Shown here: positions 7,929 to 16,959 of the stretch, piece by piece
How the letters are laid out: each line of letters opens with the position of its first letter
How positions within the stretch are numbered: the stretch's first letter is position 1
Assembly (NCBI RefSeq): GCF_015476545.1
Contig: NZ_JADMKV010000027.1
Location: 1-55,077, forward strand
DNA length: 55,077 bases
Direction of reading: 5' to 3'
Source of the DNA: Methylobacter sp. BlB1
Lineage (GTDB): Bacteria; Pseudomonadota; Gammaproteobacteria; Methylococcales; Methylomonadaceae
Position numbers and translations under genes: made by a program
Notes under the pieces: model-generated
Database searches by the model: none
Told to the model about the DNA's origin: nothing
Seen by the model: the letters and a program-made list of their open reading frames with translations, nothing else

Positions 7929-10900
7929 ATGGCTTCGATAACAGATACCGGTTCATACGAACATAAACCGCGCTATTGTGTATTGGTCATCCATAACAGC
8001 GTAGCCGGCAGGACGCGTTTTCATGTGCCCGGCTTATATCGCAACGAGTCTTTGCGCGCCAGCTTGGAATCGAAATTAACCGCCTTGGCCGAATTGAAGT
8101 TCGTCCGCGCCAATACCCTGACCGGTAATTTGTTAATCCAATATGCGGTTTCCCGAGATGATGAGGCTATGCCCGCCAGCATAGCGGGCGTGCTGGAAGC
8201 GGTAACCGGCTGTTCGATTATCCACGAGCATGTTCACAGGCCTTCGCCCAAACCCAGGGCGTTCAAAACCAAAGAAAAAAAACGCGCGCCTGCGGCGACG
8301 AGATACCGGAAGCCGCCTTACCATTTGTGGCACACGCTTGCCGGTTCCCGAATCATCAAGCTCGTCGAGGGCGAAGAGGAGGGATTGACCAACGAAAGCG
8401 CTCATCAACGGCTGGCTGAATACGGCCCTAATGTTTTATCCGAACATCGCGGACGTTCTTCTCTACAGATCTTTCTACAACAGTTTGTGTCCGCTCCCGT
8501 GGCCCTGCTCGGATTATCGGCAGGCATTTCATTGGCTACCGGAGGCGTGGCCGATGCGTTTGTCATTGCAGGCGTTGTGCTGATCAATTCGGTTATCGGC
8601 TATGCAACCGAGAAATCGGCTGAAAAAACCATTAATGCTCTGGGCCAGTCGGCGCCCGGAATCGCAGCCGTTATTCGAGACGGCAAAAAAACGGATATTG
8701 CCTTAACGGATGTAGTAATCGGCGATATTCTGGTGCTTGCGCCGGGAACTTATATTCCCGCTGATGCTCGCTTGTTAAAAAGCAGTCGGTTGAGTATAGA
8801 TGAATCGCTTTTGACCGGGGAAAGCCTTCCCGCCAGCAAAAGGCATGCTTTCCTGGGAAAAGCTCAAACAGCCTTGGCAGACAGGCACAATATGATTTAT
8901 AGGGGCACAACGGTAATAGGCGGTGACGGCCGCGCCATTGTCGTGGCTACCGGCCGCCATACCGAAATCGGCAAGATTCAAAGCATGGTGGGTGAAACGG
9001 TCACGCCCGAAACGCCGATGCAAAAGCAGATCAATGAGATGGGCCTGCAATTGGCCTTGTTCAGCTCAGGGATCTGCGCGCTGGTATTCTTTGTGGGATT
9101 GCTGCGCGGCAGGCCTTTGCCGGAAATGCTCATGTCGGCTATTTCGCTGGCCGTAGCGGCAGTCCCGGAAGGCTTGCCGGCTGTGGCGACTACTACGCTG
9201 GCGCTTGGCATCAAAGACATGCAGCGGAACAAGGTACTGATCCGTCAATTGCCGGCCGTTGAAAATCTGGGATCGGTTCAGGTCATTTGCCTTGATAAAA
9301 CCGGCACGTTGACGTTGAACCAGATGAGCGTCGTTGCGCTAAAGACCGTGCAATCGGCTATTAGTGTAAAAGAAGGCCGTTTTTTCGACGGCGAGGCTGA
9401 TATCGATCTTTATCAGGCTGACGGGGCATTGCAGCGCATGATGGAAGTGCTGGTGCTTTGCAATGAATCGACAATTGCCAAGGAAGGCAGCCAAGATTTG
9501 CAGGGATCGCCTACCGAGAACGCATTGCTTCAGGCGGCTATCGATGCGGGTGAAGATGTCGCTGCATTAAGAGCGCGCCGGCCTTTGGCAAAGGTGGACT
9601 ACCGCGCCGAAGCCCGTCCCTACATGACGACGGTGCACCAGCTCGAGGACGGGCGGTTTTTCACAGCTGTCAAAGGAAGTCCGGCGGCGGTCCTGGAACT
9701 TTGCCGGCAATGCAGCAATAACGGCCATTTAAAGGCTTTGTCGGAAGACGACCGGCAATCGATTTTGATCTGGAACGAAAGGCTTGGCGCCGATGCGTTG
9801 CGTGTGTTGGGCGTGGCTTATTGCATGACCGGGGATGCAGCCGATTATAAACGGCAAGGGCTCATTTGGCTGGGACTGGTGGGCATGGAAGATGTGATCC
9901 GGCCGGGCATGGAAGCGCTCATGGCCGAGTTCCATGACGCCGGCATTGAGACCGTCATGATTACCGGCGATCAAAGCTCCACCGCTTTTTCAGTAGGGAA
10001 AAGGCTGGGCTTGAATGGCAGGTACGGTAAATCGCTGGAAATTATCGATTCCGAGCATTTGGATAAATTGCATCCTTCCGTGCTCGCCGGTTTGATCGAT
10101 CACACCACCATTTTTTCCCGCGTCAGTCCCGCTCACAAGCTGCGCATTGTTAAAGCCTTGCAGCAAAACGGCAAGGTTGTCGCGATGACCGGCGACGGCA
10201 TCAATGACGGCCCTGCGCTTAAAGCGGCCGATATCGGCATCACGCTGGGCGAGAAAGGCACTGACTTGGCGCGCTCGGTAGCCGATATGATTCTGCAGGA
10301 AGACGATCTGAAAACCATGGTGACGGCGATACGCGAAGGGCGCGCTATCTATGACAATATCCGTAAAAGCCTGCACTTCTTGCTGTCGACCAATCTCAGC
10401 GAAATCGAAGTGATGCTGTTCAGCGCCATGATCGGGCGTACCGAGATACTCAATCCGATACAGCTGTTGTGGATCAATCTGATCACCGACATTTTTCCGG
10501 CGCTGGCGCTGGCGTTGGAGCCTCCTGAAGAGGATGTCCTGAAGCGGCCGCCGCGCGATCCGCAGGCTGCGATCGTAGACCGCGGCGATTATGCTGAATT
10601 GATCCGGGAGTCGGGCATCATCACAGCGGGCGCTCTAGGCGTTTATGGGTATGGTTTGCTGCGTTACGGGCCGGGCCAGAACGCCGGCACCCATGCTTTT
10701 ATGTCATTGACGCTTGCGCAATTGTTGCATGCCTATCATTGCCGCTCGGGGAGAACCTCTATTTTTCGTTCGGAAAATCGCCCTTCCAACCGCTATCTCG
10801 ATGCCGCGGTTGGCTTGTCAGGCATGCTGCAGGTTTTGGCGGCGTTCCTGCCGCCTCTGCGCAGGCTGTTAAGGCTGAGTCCGGTGGGCGCAATTGATAT

Positions 10901-10997
10901 AGTGGCCATCCTGGCGGGAGCAGGGTTGCCGCTGATTGCCAATGAAGCGATAAAAGGCATCGGCAAAAATACCTTTCATAAGGATGATAAGCCATGA
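7929..10997 (+). CDS. P2-type cation-transporting ATPase with N-terminal HMA_2 domain
   Basis: A 1022-residue ion pump. Residues 1-100 are an HMA_2-like domain without CxxC, followed by a basic linker and then a complete P-type ATPase: actuator TGES at 296-299, membrane PEGLP at 413-417, phosphorylation motif DKTGT at 456-460, KGSP near 582, TGDQ at 679-682, TGDGIND at 754-760 and NLITD in M6 near 850. PEGLP and NLITD are of the Ca2+/Mn2+ P2 type, not the CPC type of copper or zinc pumps, so the HMA_2 domain is unexpected by class. Transport of a divalent cation across the inner membrane is likely; the ion is not certain. The last four bases overlap the start of the next gene, so the two are translationally coupled. 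Confidence 0.92.
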   Translation: MASITDTGSYEHKPRYCVLVIHNSVAGRTRFHVPGLYRNESLRASLESKLTALAELKFVRANTLTGNLLIQYAVSRDDEAMPASIAGVLEAVTGCSIIHEHVHRPSPKPRAFKTKEKKRAPAATRYRKPPYHLWHTLAGSRIIKLVEGEEEGLTNESAHQRLAEYGPNVLSEHRGRSSLQIFLQQFVSAPVALLGLSAGISLATGGVADAFVIAGVVLINSVIGYATEKSAEKTINALGQSAPGIAAVIRDGKKTDIALTDVVIGDILVLAPGTYIPADARLLKSSRLSIDESLLTGESLPASKRHAFLGKAQTALADRHNMIYRGTTVIGGDGRAIVVATGRHTEIGKIQSMVGETVTPETPMQKQINEMGLQLALFSSGICALVFFVGLLRGRPLPEMLMSAISLAVAAVPEGLPAVATTTLALGIKDMQRNKVLIRQLPAVENLGSVQVICLDKTGTLTLNQMSVVALKTVQSAISVKEGRFFDGEADIDLYQADGALQRMMEVLVLCNESTIAKEGSQDLQGSPTENALLQAAIDAGEDVAALRARRPLAKVDYRAEARPYMTTVHQLEDGRFFTAVKGSPAAVLELCRQCSNNGHLKALSEDDRQSILIWNERLGADALRVLGVAYCMTGDAADYKRQGLIWLGLVGMEDVIRPGMEALMAEFHDAGIETVMITGDQSSTAFSVGKRLGLNGRYGKSLEIIDSEHLDKLHPSVLAGLIDHTTIFSRVSPAHKLRIVKALQQNGKVVAMTGDGINDGPALKAADIGITLGEKGTDLARSVADMILQEDDLKTMVTAIREGRAIYDNIRKSLHFLLSTNLSEIEVMLFSAMIGRTEILNPIQLLWINLITDIFPALALALEPPEEDVLKRPPRDPQAAIVDRGDYAELIRESGIITAGALGVYGYGLLRYGPGQNAGTHAFMSLTLAQLLHAYHCRSGRTSIFRSENRPSNRYLDAAVGLSGMLQVLAAFLPPLRRLLRLSPVGAIDIVAILAGAGLPLIANEAIKGIGKNTFHKDDKP

Positions 10998-12178
10998 TCA
11001 CTGACTATGTGTTTACCTCCCAATCTGTCACGGAAGGACATCCCGATAGGCTTTGCGACACCATCAGCGATGCGATCGTCGACGCCTATCTGCGGCAGGA
11101 CCCGACTGCCCGCATCACGGCGGAATGCGCGATATCGAAAAATGTGTTGTTTCTTGCCGCACGATACGCGAGCGAGGCCGTTGTCGATATTCCGGAAATT
11201 GCGCGTTCCGTCATCAAAGAGGTTGGCTATTGGCCCAGGGACTTCAACGCCGATGAATGCGCCGTTGTCACGAGTCTGATAGAACAAGCAAAGACGGTCA
11301 GGGAAACAAACTTTTCAATGGACGACGAACTGGATCGTATCACCGTTTCGCACCAGGCCACGGTCTTCGGGTACGCTTGCCGTCATACGCCGGAATTGAT
11401 GCCGCTGCCCATTACCCTGGCGAATCGGCTTTCGAGGCAGCTGTCCGAAGCCCGGAGACAGCGCAGTATCGAATACCTGTCCCCCGATTGCACTACGCAA
11501 GTAGGCATTGGATTCGTCAACGATTTTCCCGACCGGATCCACAGCATGACGCTCATCACCGGCTGCAATAGCCCGGATTCAATGCCAGCCTTTGAGCAGA
11601 TTGAAGAAGATCTTTGGCAGCATGTCATCAATCCGGTTTTTCAGAATGCCGCTATCAAACCGGATACTATGACCCGGGTGATTATCAATCCCGAAGGGCC
11701 TTTTATGCGCAGCGGTCCGGCAGTCCACTCCGGCATGACCGGCCGGAAAACAGATGGCGATACTTACGGAAGTTACGCCAGGCATTGCGGGGCGGCTTTA
11801 AGCGGCAAAGGGCCGTCGCGCATCGACAGAGTCGGCGCCTATGCGGCGCGTTATGCCGCCAAAAATGTCGTCGCTGCGGGGCTGGCAGAGCAATGCGAAG
11901 TGCAGCTCAGTTATACCATCGGTTTTCCCGGGCCGGTCAGCGTCAATCTGACGACCAAAGGCACGGGCATCATCGACGACCATGAGATCCGCAAACGCCT
12001 GCTCAGACATTTTGATTTTCGCCTGGGAGCCATTATCAGGGATTTGGCGTTGCGCGAACTGACGCGGAAACATGATGGCGTTTTTTATCAGAAATTGCCT
12101 GTTAACGGGCATTTTGGTTCAGAGGGTTCGCTTTTACCTTGGGAAAAGACTGACAAGGCCGAGTTACTGGCTGAATAA
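10994..12178 (+). CDS. Divergent S-adenosylmethionine synthetase homologue
   Basis: 394 residues, similar along their whole length to MetK, which makes S-adenosylmethionine from methionine and ATP. Conserved: EGHPD (14-18), PDCTTQVG, SGMTGRKTDGDTYG (246-259), SGKGPSRIDR (270-279) and AAKNVVAAGLA (288-298). Several positions that bind substrate or metal in E. coli MetK differ by my alignment: the Asp of GDQG is His (SHQATVFGYA), the Asp before the GLTGRK motif is His, the Lys after PDxK is Thr, and the second Lys of the KDPxK motif is Arg. It may be a weak, altered or regulatory paralogue. It begins inside the last codons of the ATPase gene (ATGA overlap), so its job is probably linked to that pump, not to general methionine metabolism. 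Confidence 0.85.
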   Translation: MITDYVFTSQSVTEGHPDRLCDTISDAIVDAYLRQDPTARITAECAISKNVLFLAARYASEAVVDIPEIARSVIKEVGYWPRDFNADECAVVTSLIEQAKTVRETNFSMDDELDRITVSHQATVFGYACRHTPELMPLPITLANRLSRQLSEARRQRSIEYLSPDCTTQVGIGFVNDFPDRIHSMTLITGCNSPDSMPAFEQIEEDLWQHVINPVFQNAAIKPDTMTRVIINPEGPFMRSGPAVHSGMTGRKTDGDTYGSYARHCGAALSGKGPSRIDRVGAYAARYAAKNVVAAGLAEQCEVQLSYTIGFPGPVSVNLTTKGTGIIDDHEIRKRLLRHFDFRLGAIIRDLALRELTRKHDGVFYQKLPVNGHFGSEGSLLPWEKTDKAELLAE

Positions 12179-12268
12179 GAAAATGAGTGGGATTGTGGGG
12201 CTGCTGTCAAAGGCTGAGCCAAGCTTGTGGTTGATGTGGCGATTTATTTTGTTGAACTGCCCAAATGT

Positions 12269-12811
12269 TCACTCACCTTCGGAATCGGCTTTTTGTTCGT
12301 ACTCAATCTGATTTATGTCTTTCACACCCAGCAACTGAAACGCATACACCAGAAAGGTGGACGCAGGCGCCAACACGTTACCCCGCGCCGCTTGATGAAT
12401 CGCTAATCCGATCAAGGTCAAAAATACAAATGAGCGGGCATCGAGCCGGCCTTTACTGTAATCCAGCAGCGCTTTGTCAAACCGATCGAACCCGTTCAAG
12501 GCCAGCGCTTTAATATACAAATTCGGAACTGTTTCATCATGATCTTCAGCCTCTTTTACTAAGTTGAAGAGGTTTTCTGTTTTGGCAAATTCGGCAATAT
12601 CCTGGAAAGGGACATCGGCTTCGTGGTTGATCACAATGCTTGCCGTCGATGGATTCAATTTCAATTCATTGATGCCGAGAAAATGGGAAAACAGTTCTTC
12701 AAGACGATTAAAATAATTAATATCGCCGCGTTTTTGCGGTATTTTCAGTCTGACTCGTCCCGGCAATTGATGCTTAATGAAAGCGGAAGGCTGAATTTCG
12801 TCATCGGTCAT
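12269..12811 (-). CDS. HMA_2-type domain membrane protein
   Basis: 180 residues. The N-terminal ~90 are the third HMA_2-like domain of the locus (HQLPGRVRLKIP, then ASIVINHEAD) and again lack CxxC. Two hydrophobic stretches near residues 127-141 and 148-163 suggest a hairpin in the membrane, and the tail is acidic. It overlaps the upstream DUF5132-like gene by four bases (ATGA) and faces the ATPase operon convergently. Probably an accessory membrane protein of the same system. Confidence 0.78.
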   Translation of the reverse strand: MTDDEIQPSAFIKHQLPGRVRLKIPQKRGDINYFNRLEELFSHFLGINELKLNPSTASIVINHEADVPFQDIAEFAKTENLFNLVKEAEDHDETVPNLYIKALALNGFDRFDKALLDYSKGRLDARSFVFLTLIGLAIHQAARGNVLAPASTFLVYAFQLLGVKDINQIEYEQKADSEGE

Positions 12812-13119
12812 GATTCACCCTGGTCGGAGGCGGCTTCACTGGATTCAGGAGTTTCGGATGGGCTTACGTCATATTTTTGCTGAAGATCGGATCGGGCTTC
12901 CGCCAATATATCTTCAACTTCTTCGCTGATTTCGGCGAGGATTTCCCGTCCCTGTTCCATAAGCAATATCCCTGACTTGAGCGCCTCGCGCGCGCCAGGG
13001 CGGGCCGCTCTGACAAGGTCAGGCAACAGGGGTATTACGGCTTTAGCTAAAATTGTTGCGCCGACACCAATGGCGATTCCAAGCGGGACGCCGTTCTTAT
13101 ATAAGTCGTCTATTTTCAT
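12808..13119 (-). CDS. DUF5132-like small membrane protein
   Basis: 103 residues from the chosen start. A Gly/Ala/Val-rich membrane segment (GVPLGIAIGVGATILAKA) is followed by an amphipathic helix with ARPGAREALKSG and MEQGREILAEI, and an acidic tail. This is the layout of DUF5132 proteins, which I recall often beside HMA_2 genes. The frame is open to 13185, but that extension looks unnatural; ATG at 13119 has GAGGA about 10 bases upstream. First gene of a two-gene minus-strand operon with the HMA_2 protein. No biochemical role is known to me. Confidence 0.72.
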   Translation of the reverse strand: MKIDDLYKNGVPLGIAIGVGATILAKAVIPLLPDLVRAARPGAREALKSGILLMEQGREILAEISEEVEDILAEARSDLQQKYDVSPSETPESSEAASDQGES

Positions 13120-13500
13120 ATTCAGCTTGTCCTCGATACGCATACAGACAGCAGTCGAAAGAATCAGCGCCCGAGAGGGTCTCAACGTTTACTGATGACG
13201 CCGCCAATATGTCCGGTTTATTGCAATTAGCCAGCAGATGCCCGTCCCTTCCGTTTGAAAATGATAATTGCCAACGGAATAGCCCGGCATCAATAGATCA
13301 GCAATCTTCATAGCTCTAAAGTTACACGGCCATAGATATGGCAGTGCTTATTTTAAATTCGTGTAATGCAATTTTTTGACAGTAATAGCCATGAGCAGTT
13401 TCACTTTTTATTTTGGACGGTGATGAAGCTGATCGCTGCAGGCAGTCATTCCGGCACTTGAGTGAGGGTATCCTGGCGGCGGCACGGATGTCTATGCCGT

Positions 13501-13594
13501 GCAGGTGCGAATCTACTTGTGCCCCTTGCGGGGCGTCGCACTGCCTAGGCCGGTACCCGGGCGTTTGCGCCGGGTCAAATGAATTCGACTCTAC
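13501..13594. repeat. Dispersed palindromic intergenic element, copy B
   Basis: Shares GGTGCGAAT, ACTTGTGCCCCTTGCGG and AAATGAATTCGA with copy A, followed by CTACAACTGCATAACATCAG, which also follows copy C. The 670-base gap 13120-13790 around it has no other supported feature. Confidence 0.75.
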
Positions 13595-13790
13595 AACTGC
13601 ATAACATCAGTTAATAAAACTTCCTGGCTACCGAATATCTTGAAATCCGGGCAAGAAACAGCCCAAACTCGACAGGCCTGTCACAAACTTACAATCATTT
13701 TTAGCATCGACTATGCCCAATTAGAAAACACCAAAGCAAAGAACCTATCTAAACAGTTGCTATGACATCACTATTTTCTGGGTACACACA

Positions 13791-14054
13791 ATGAAAACAC
13801 CAAAATCAATACAGATAGAGATTTTTGATCATCCGGATGAACTGATTACCAAAGCGAAGGAAACTGCCCAAAAATACGGTGTGCATTTCCTGGGCGATAC
13901 TGATCAGGGCGTAATAAAAGGTTTTGGATTTAAAGCGGACTATCTTTTTCAGGAAAATGTTCTGACTATTACCGTTTTTCGTAAACCCGCCTTCCTGCCG
14001 TGGACGACAGTAGAAGAAAAGGTAAGGGCTTTAGTGAATATGGACCCAAGATAA
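13791..14054 (+). CDS. Small hypothetical protein, possibly PHA-granule-region-like
   Basis: 87 soluble residues with an alpha/beta pattern: a helix (ELITKAKETAQKYG), then alternating strands with FLGDTDQGVIKGFGFKADY, then a final helix. The shape and length resemble the 'polyhydroxyalkanoic acid system' small proteins (helix, GD, strands, G-rich turn), but I would not rely on that. It stands alone between a repeat element and an IS remnant. Confidence 0.6.
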   Translation: MKTPKSIQIEIFDHPDELITKAKETAQKYGVHFLGDTDQGVIKGFGFKADYLFQENVLTITVFRKPAFLPWTTVEEKVRALVNMDPR

Positions 14055-14128
14055 ATTATTGTCTCGCTTCATGTTTGTCATAGTTGGTTAACCGCATTGA
14101 GGTGGTCGAGAAAAATCGACCAGCTCCG

Positions 14129-14262
14129 TTAAGCGACATTTTGTAGTTGCGCCATTTCTGCTTCATGCTGATCAGGGCTTTTGTAACCCAAGTACGAAAT
14201 AGCCGATGAGGATTATAAAACATCGCGATATAATTCAGAATAGCCTGTGCGCTTCTTACTAA
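14129..14262 (-). pseudogene. Remnant of an IS3-family transposase C-terminus
   Basis: Minus-strand translation gives AQAILNYIAMFYNPHR, then after a frameshift SYLGYKSPDQHEAEMAQLQ, ending at a TAA (14129-14131). The consensus YI..FYN..RRHSxLGYxSP is the end of IS3-family OrfB (DDE integrase). Only ~40 residues remain and the frame is broken between NPHR and SYLGY, so it is inert. It fills most of the gap before the antiporter gene. Confidence 0.72.
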
Positions 14263-14316
14263 CCCACACCCGCTTCTATACTATATAGATTGCTTGAATA
14301 AAACAGGAACTCATCC

Positions 14317-15999
14317 ATGACAGAATTAGTTTGGGTCGGCACGGCTTATCTGGTCGGCCTGATCGCAAGCCGTTTATCTTTTCCGCCGCTGGTCGGCTAT
14401 TTGGCCGCCGGCTATATGCTGCACGCCCTGGGCGTGGAGTCTGCACAAACCTTGACTCATCTGGCTGAAATCGGCATCGAGTTATTATTGTTCACGGTAG
14501 GCTTGAAGCTTAAATTGAGCTCCCTGCTGCGGCGGGAAGTGGTCAGCGTCGGCGGCCTGCATTTGGCAGTGGTCACCGGCTTTTCCGGGCTGGTTTTTCT
14601 GGTGCTGGGCGAGCATACAATTGGCGGACTGGTTTTGGGGGCGAGCCTGGCTTTCTCCAGTACCGTGCTCGCGATCAAGGTCCTGGACGACAATGGCGAG
14701 CTGTCGTCCTTGCATGGCCGGGATGTGCTCAGTATCCTGATTCTGCAGGATATCGTCGCGATCGCGCTGTTGGCCTTGGCCGACGGCAGACAGCCCTCGT
14801 ATTGGGCCTTGGCTTTATTGCTGTTGCCTTTGCTGCGCCCGCTGGCGCATCGTTTGCTCACAGCCAGCCGTACCGATGAGCTGAGGCTGCTGATGGGCGT
14901 CTCTCTGGCGCTCGCCGGCGGGGTCACCTCTGAAAGCGTCGGCATTTCACCGGATATCGGTGCCTTGCTGACGGGCGTGATGCTGGCGACTCACCCGCAA
15001 ATCGATGATCTTTCCGATAAGCTCTGGAGTCTCAAGGAAGTTTTTCTGGTGGCCTTTTTTCTGCAAATCGGCCTGGCCGACTTGCCCAATCGCGATCAAA
15101 TCATTCAGGCGCTCGGCTTGCTGGGACTCTTGCCGCTGCAGGGACTGTTGTTCTTTGCGCTGTTTTTGCTGGCCAAATTACGTGCGCGCACCGCCTTTAT
15201 CTCGTCGCTGGCCTTGATGACCTACAGCGAATTCGCCCTGATTACGACCGGCTCGGTTGTGCATGCGGGACTGCTGGCGCCGGAGTGGAACGCCACCATT
15301 GCCCTGGCAGTCGCCGGATCGCTTGCCATTGCCGCGCCGTTGAACCGGTATTCTCATCGTTTGTTTTCCTGGCTTGAGCCTGTACTGATTCGCTTCGAGA
15401 AAAAATCCGGGCACCCGGACCGACTGCCCGAGTCCATCGGACTGGCGGAATGGCTGGTCGTGGGCATGGGGCGTACCGGACTTTCCGCCTATCTGTCTTT
15501 GTCTCAGCGGGACAAGCGGGTCGTCGGCCTGGATGCCGACCCGACCGTTTTGGAAAGCCTGCTGGCCAAGGGCAAACGCGTGATTTACGGGGATTCCGAA
15601 GACCCCGAGCTATGGTCGGGACTGCCGTTGGACAGAGTGAAAGGCGTCATTCTGACCCTGCCTGAATTCGATGCCCGATGCTCGGCTGTGCGCCAGCTCC
15701 GAAAAAACGGCTATACCGGGCAGATCGGCACGATTGGGTATCTCCCCGAAGAGGAACAGCAATTGAAGCAGCTCGGCGCGGATTTTATCATTCATCCGCT
15801 GATTGAGGCCGGGAATCAGCTAGCCCGGCAAATAGTGGGCAACCAGCCCGAAGCCAATACCGTCGAGGACTGGCAGATGCTCGAGAGCGCGCACACACCC
15901 ATGGCCGGCATTGACATGATAGCCCTCGCCCACGGTGAGGAAGAAGCCCTGCTGCAGGAGCGGGAAGCGGCGGAAAAAGCCGTTATTCATCGAGAATGA
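14317..15999 (+). CDS. CPA2-family cation:proton antiporter with TrkA-N domain
   Basis: 560 residues. About 12-13 membrane segments fill residues 1-355, starting LVWVGTAYLVGLIASRL, in the manner of KefB/KefC/YbaL transporters that exchange K+ or Na+ for H+. A cytoplasmic Rossmann domain follows at ~378-500 with GMGRTG and a distal acidic residue (VVGLDAD), the NAD(H)/nucleotide-binding RCK/TrkA-N fold that gates such carriers. The C-terminal ~50 residues are acidic and helical. AGGAA lies just before the ATG. It is monocistronic and next to the HMA_2 locus without evidence of shared control. Confidence 0.9.
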   Translation: MTELVWVGTAYLVGLIASRLSFPPLVGYLAAGYMLHALGVESAQTLTHLAEIGIELLLFTVGLKLKLSSLLRREVVSVGGLHLAVVTGFSGLVFLVLGEHTIGGLVLGASLAFSSTVLAIKVLDDNGELSSLHGRDVLSILILQDIVAIALLALADGRQPSYWALALLLLPLLRPLAHRLLTASRTDELRLLMGVSLALAGGVTSESVGISPDIGALLTGVMLATHPQIDDLSDKLWSLKEVFLVAFFLQIGLADLPNRDQIIQALGLLGLLPLQGLLFFALFLLAKLRARTAFISSLALMTYSEFALITTGSVVHAGLLAPEWNATIALAVAGSLAIAAPLNRYSHRLFSWLEPVLIRFEKKSGHPDRLPESIGLAEWLVVGMGRTGLSAYLSLSQRDKRVVGLDADPTVLESLLAKGKRVIYGDSEDPELWSGLPLDRVKGVILTLPEFDARCSAVRQLRKNGYTGQIGTIGYLPEEEQQLKQLGADFIIHPLIEAGNQLARQIVGNQPEANTVEDWQMLESAHTPMAGIDMIALAHGEEEALLQEREAAEKAVIHRE

Positions 16000-16051
16000 G
16001 CTAACCAGGGGCATGAGAAGACGGCTTGCAGCAAAATAGAACAGCGATGCG

Positions 16052-16144
16052 GTGTAGTTGTGAGTTTATTCGCACTGCATAAGTCGGCATACGGGCGCTT
16101 ATCCCGGGCCAAATACCCAAGGGCACAAGTACATTCGATCCTAC
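16052..16144. repeat. Dispersed palindromic intergenic element, copy C
   Basis: A decayed copy: GTAGTTGTGAGTTTATTCGCAC, then CCCAAGGGCACAAGTACATTCGA and CCTACAACTGCGTAACATCAGTT (matched piecewise). It is the only feature I see in the gap 16000-16340. Confidence 0.65.
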
Positions 16145-16340
16145 AACTGCGTAACATCAGTTAAAGAATATCGCACGGAAGCAATCGAAACGCGGGCCGG
16201 GCAATTTGTCGCCAAAATGGGTTTAAGGTTATTTAATTTTAAGCCCAAGCTAAAATCTACCTCGTCAATATAACAGTATCATCTTATCCCCAGCCTGTAT
16301 CCAACAGGCAGGGAATAAGGTGTTTAAGATTTACTCGGGT

Positions 16341-16700
16341 TTAGCTTTCCGACACTGTTTTTTCAGCAGCATGTTTATACTCGTGCGTTTTGAAATCCTT
16401 GCGGGCCGCTTTCGCCCCTTCATGAAAACCTTTGATCGCTAAGCCATCGGCAGGCAGCATTTTTACAACCATCAAAGCGCTAAATACCGCTCCATAGGAG
16501 AGTCAATAGCTGACGCCATAAACGGTGCTATCCAATATCCTGGAAGGTGATGAAGCAATTGTACTTACTGCTTGTTTAGCGGCTGCCGCGCCTTTTTTAA
16601 CGCCAGCCAATGCCATACTGGCTTCTTTACCAGCGCCAGTTGCCGATGCATTATCAACTGTCGCTTTTTCAGTGGCTTTGTGAGAGGTCTTTTCAGCCAT
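16341..16700 (-). pseudogene. Paralogue of the 6311-6808 protein interrupted by a TGA
   Basis: The reading from ATG 16700 gives AGVKKGAAAAKQAVS and VYGVSY, then TGA at 16503-16505. It then continues in frame with LSYGAVFSALMVVKMLPADG and KGFHEGAKAARKDFKT to a TAA at 16341. In the intact paralogue the interrupted codon is Gly (CYGLSYG), so a GGA to TGA change explains it. The total would be 119 residues, with only one copy of the KHAAE repeat. Conservation after the stop shows recent loss, or readthrough. The upstream sequence is also similar to that of the intact copy. Confidence 0.75.
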
Positions 16701-16959
16701 TGTTGTCTCCTAAATATAAAACTAAAAATGTCTGAGTTGTTTCAATGTGCAAACTTACTCTTTCAATGTAAAGAGTTCGTTCTGTTAGAAATATCCTATT
16801 AAGATTAAGAATAGAATTGGCTAGTTCATAAAACTGTCATTTTACAATCAATTTTTTTTAATATATTTGAGTTATAAAGATCATGTAAGCCTGTTTAATC
16901 CGCCAATCATACGCATTCCTCAAGAGGGATGGTCAGTAAAAACTCGAAGGTAATCAGAA

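Noticed and set aside
16503-16505. TGA recoded as Gly or selenocysteine
   Set aside because: TGA is used as a normal stop by other genes here, the paralogue has Gly not Cys, and no SECIS-like structure is apparent.
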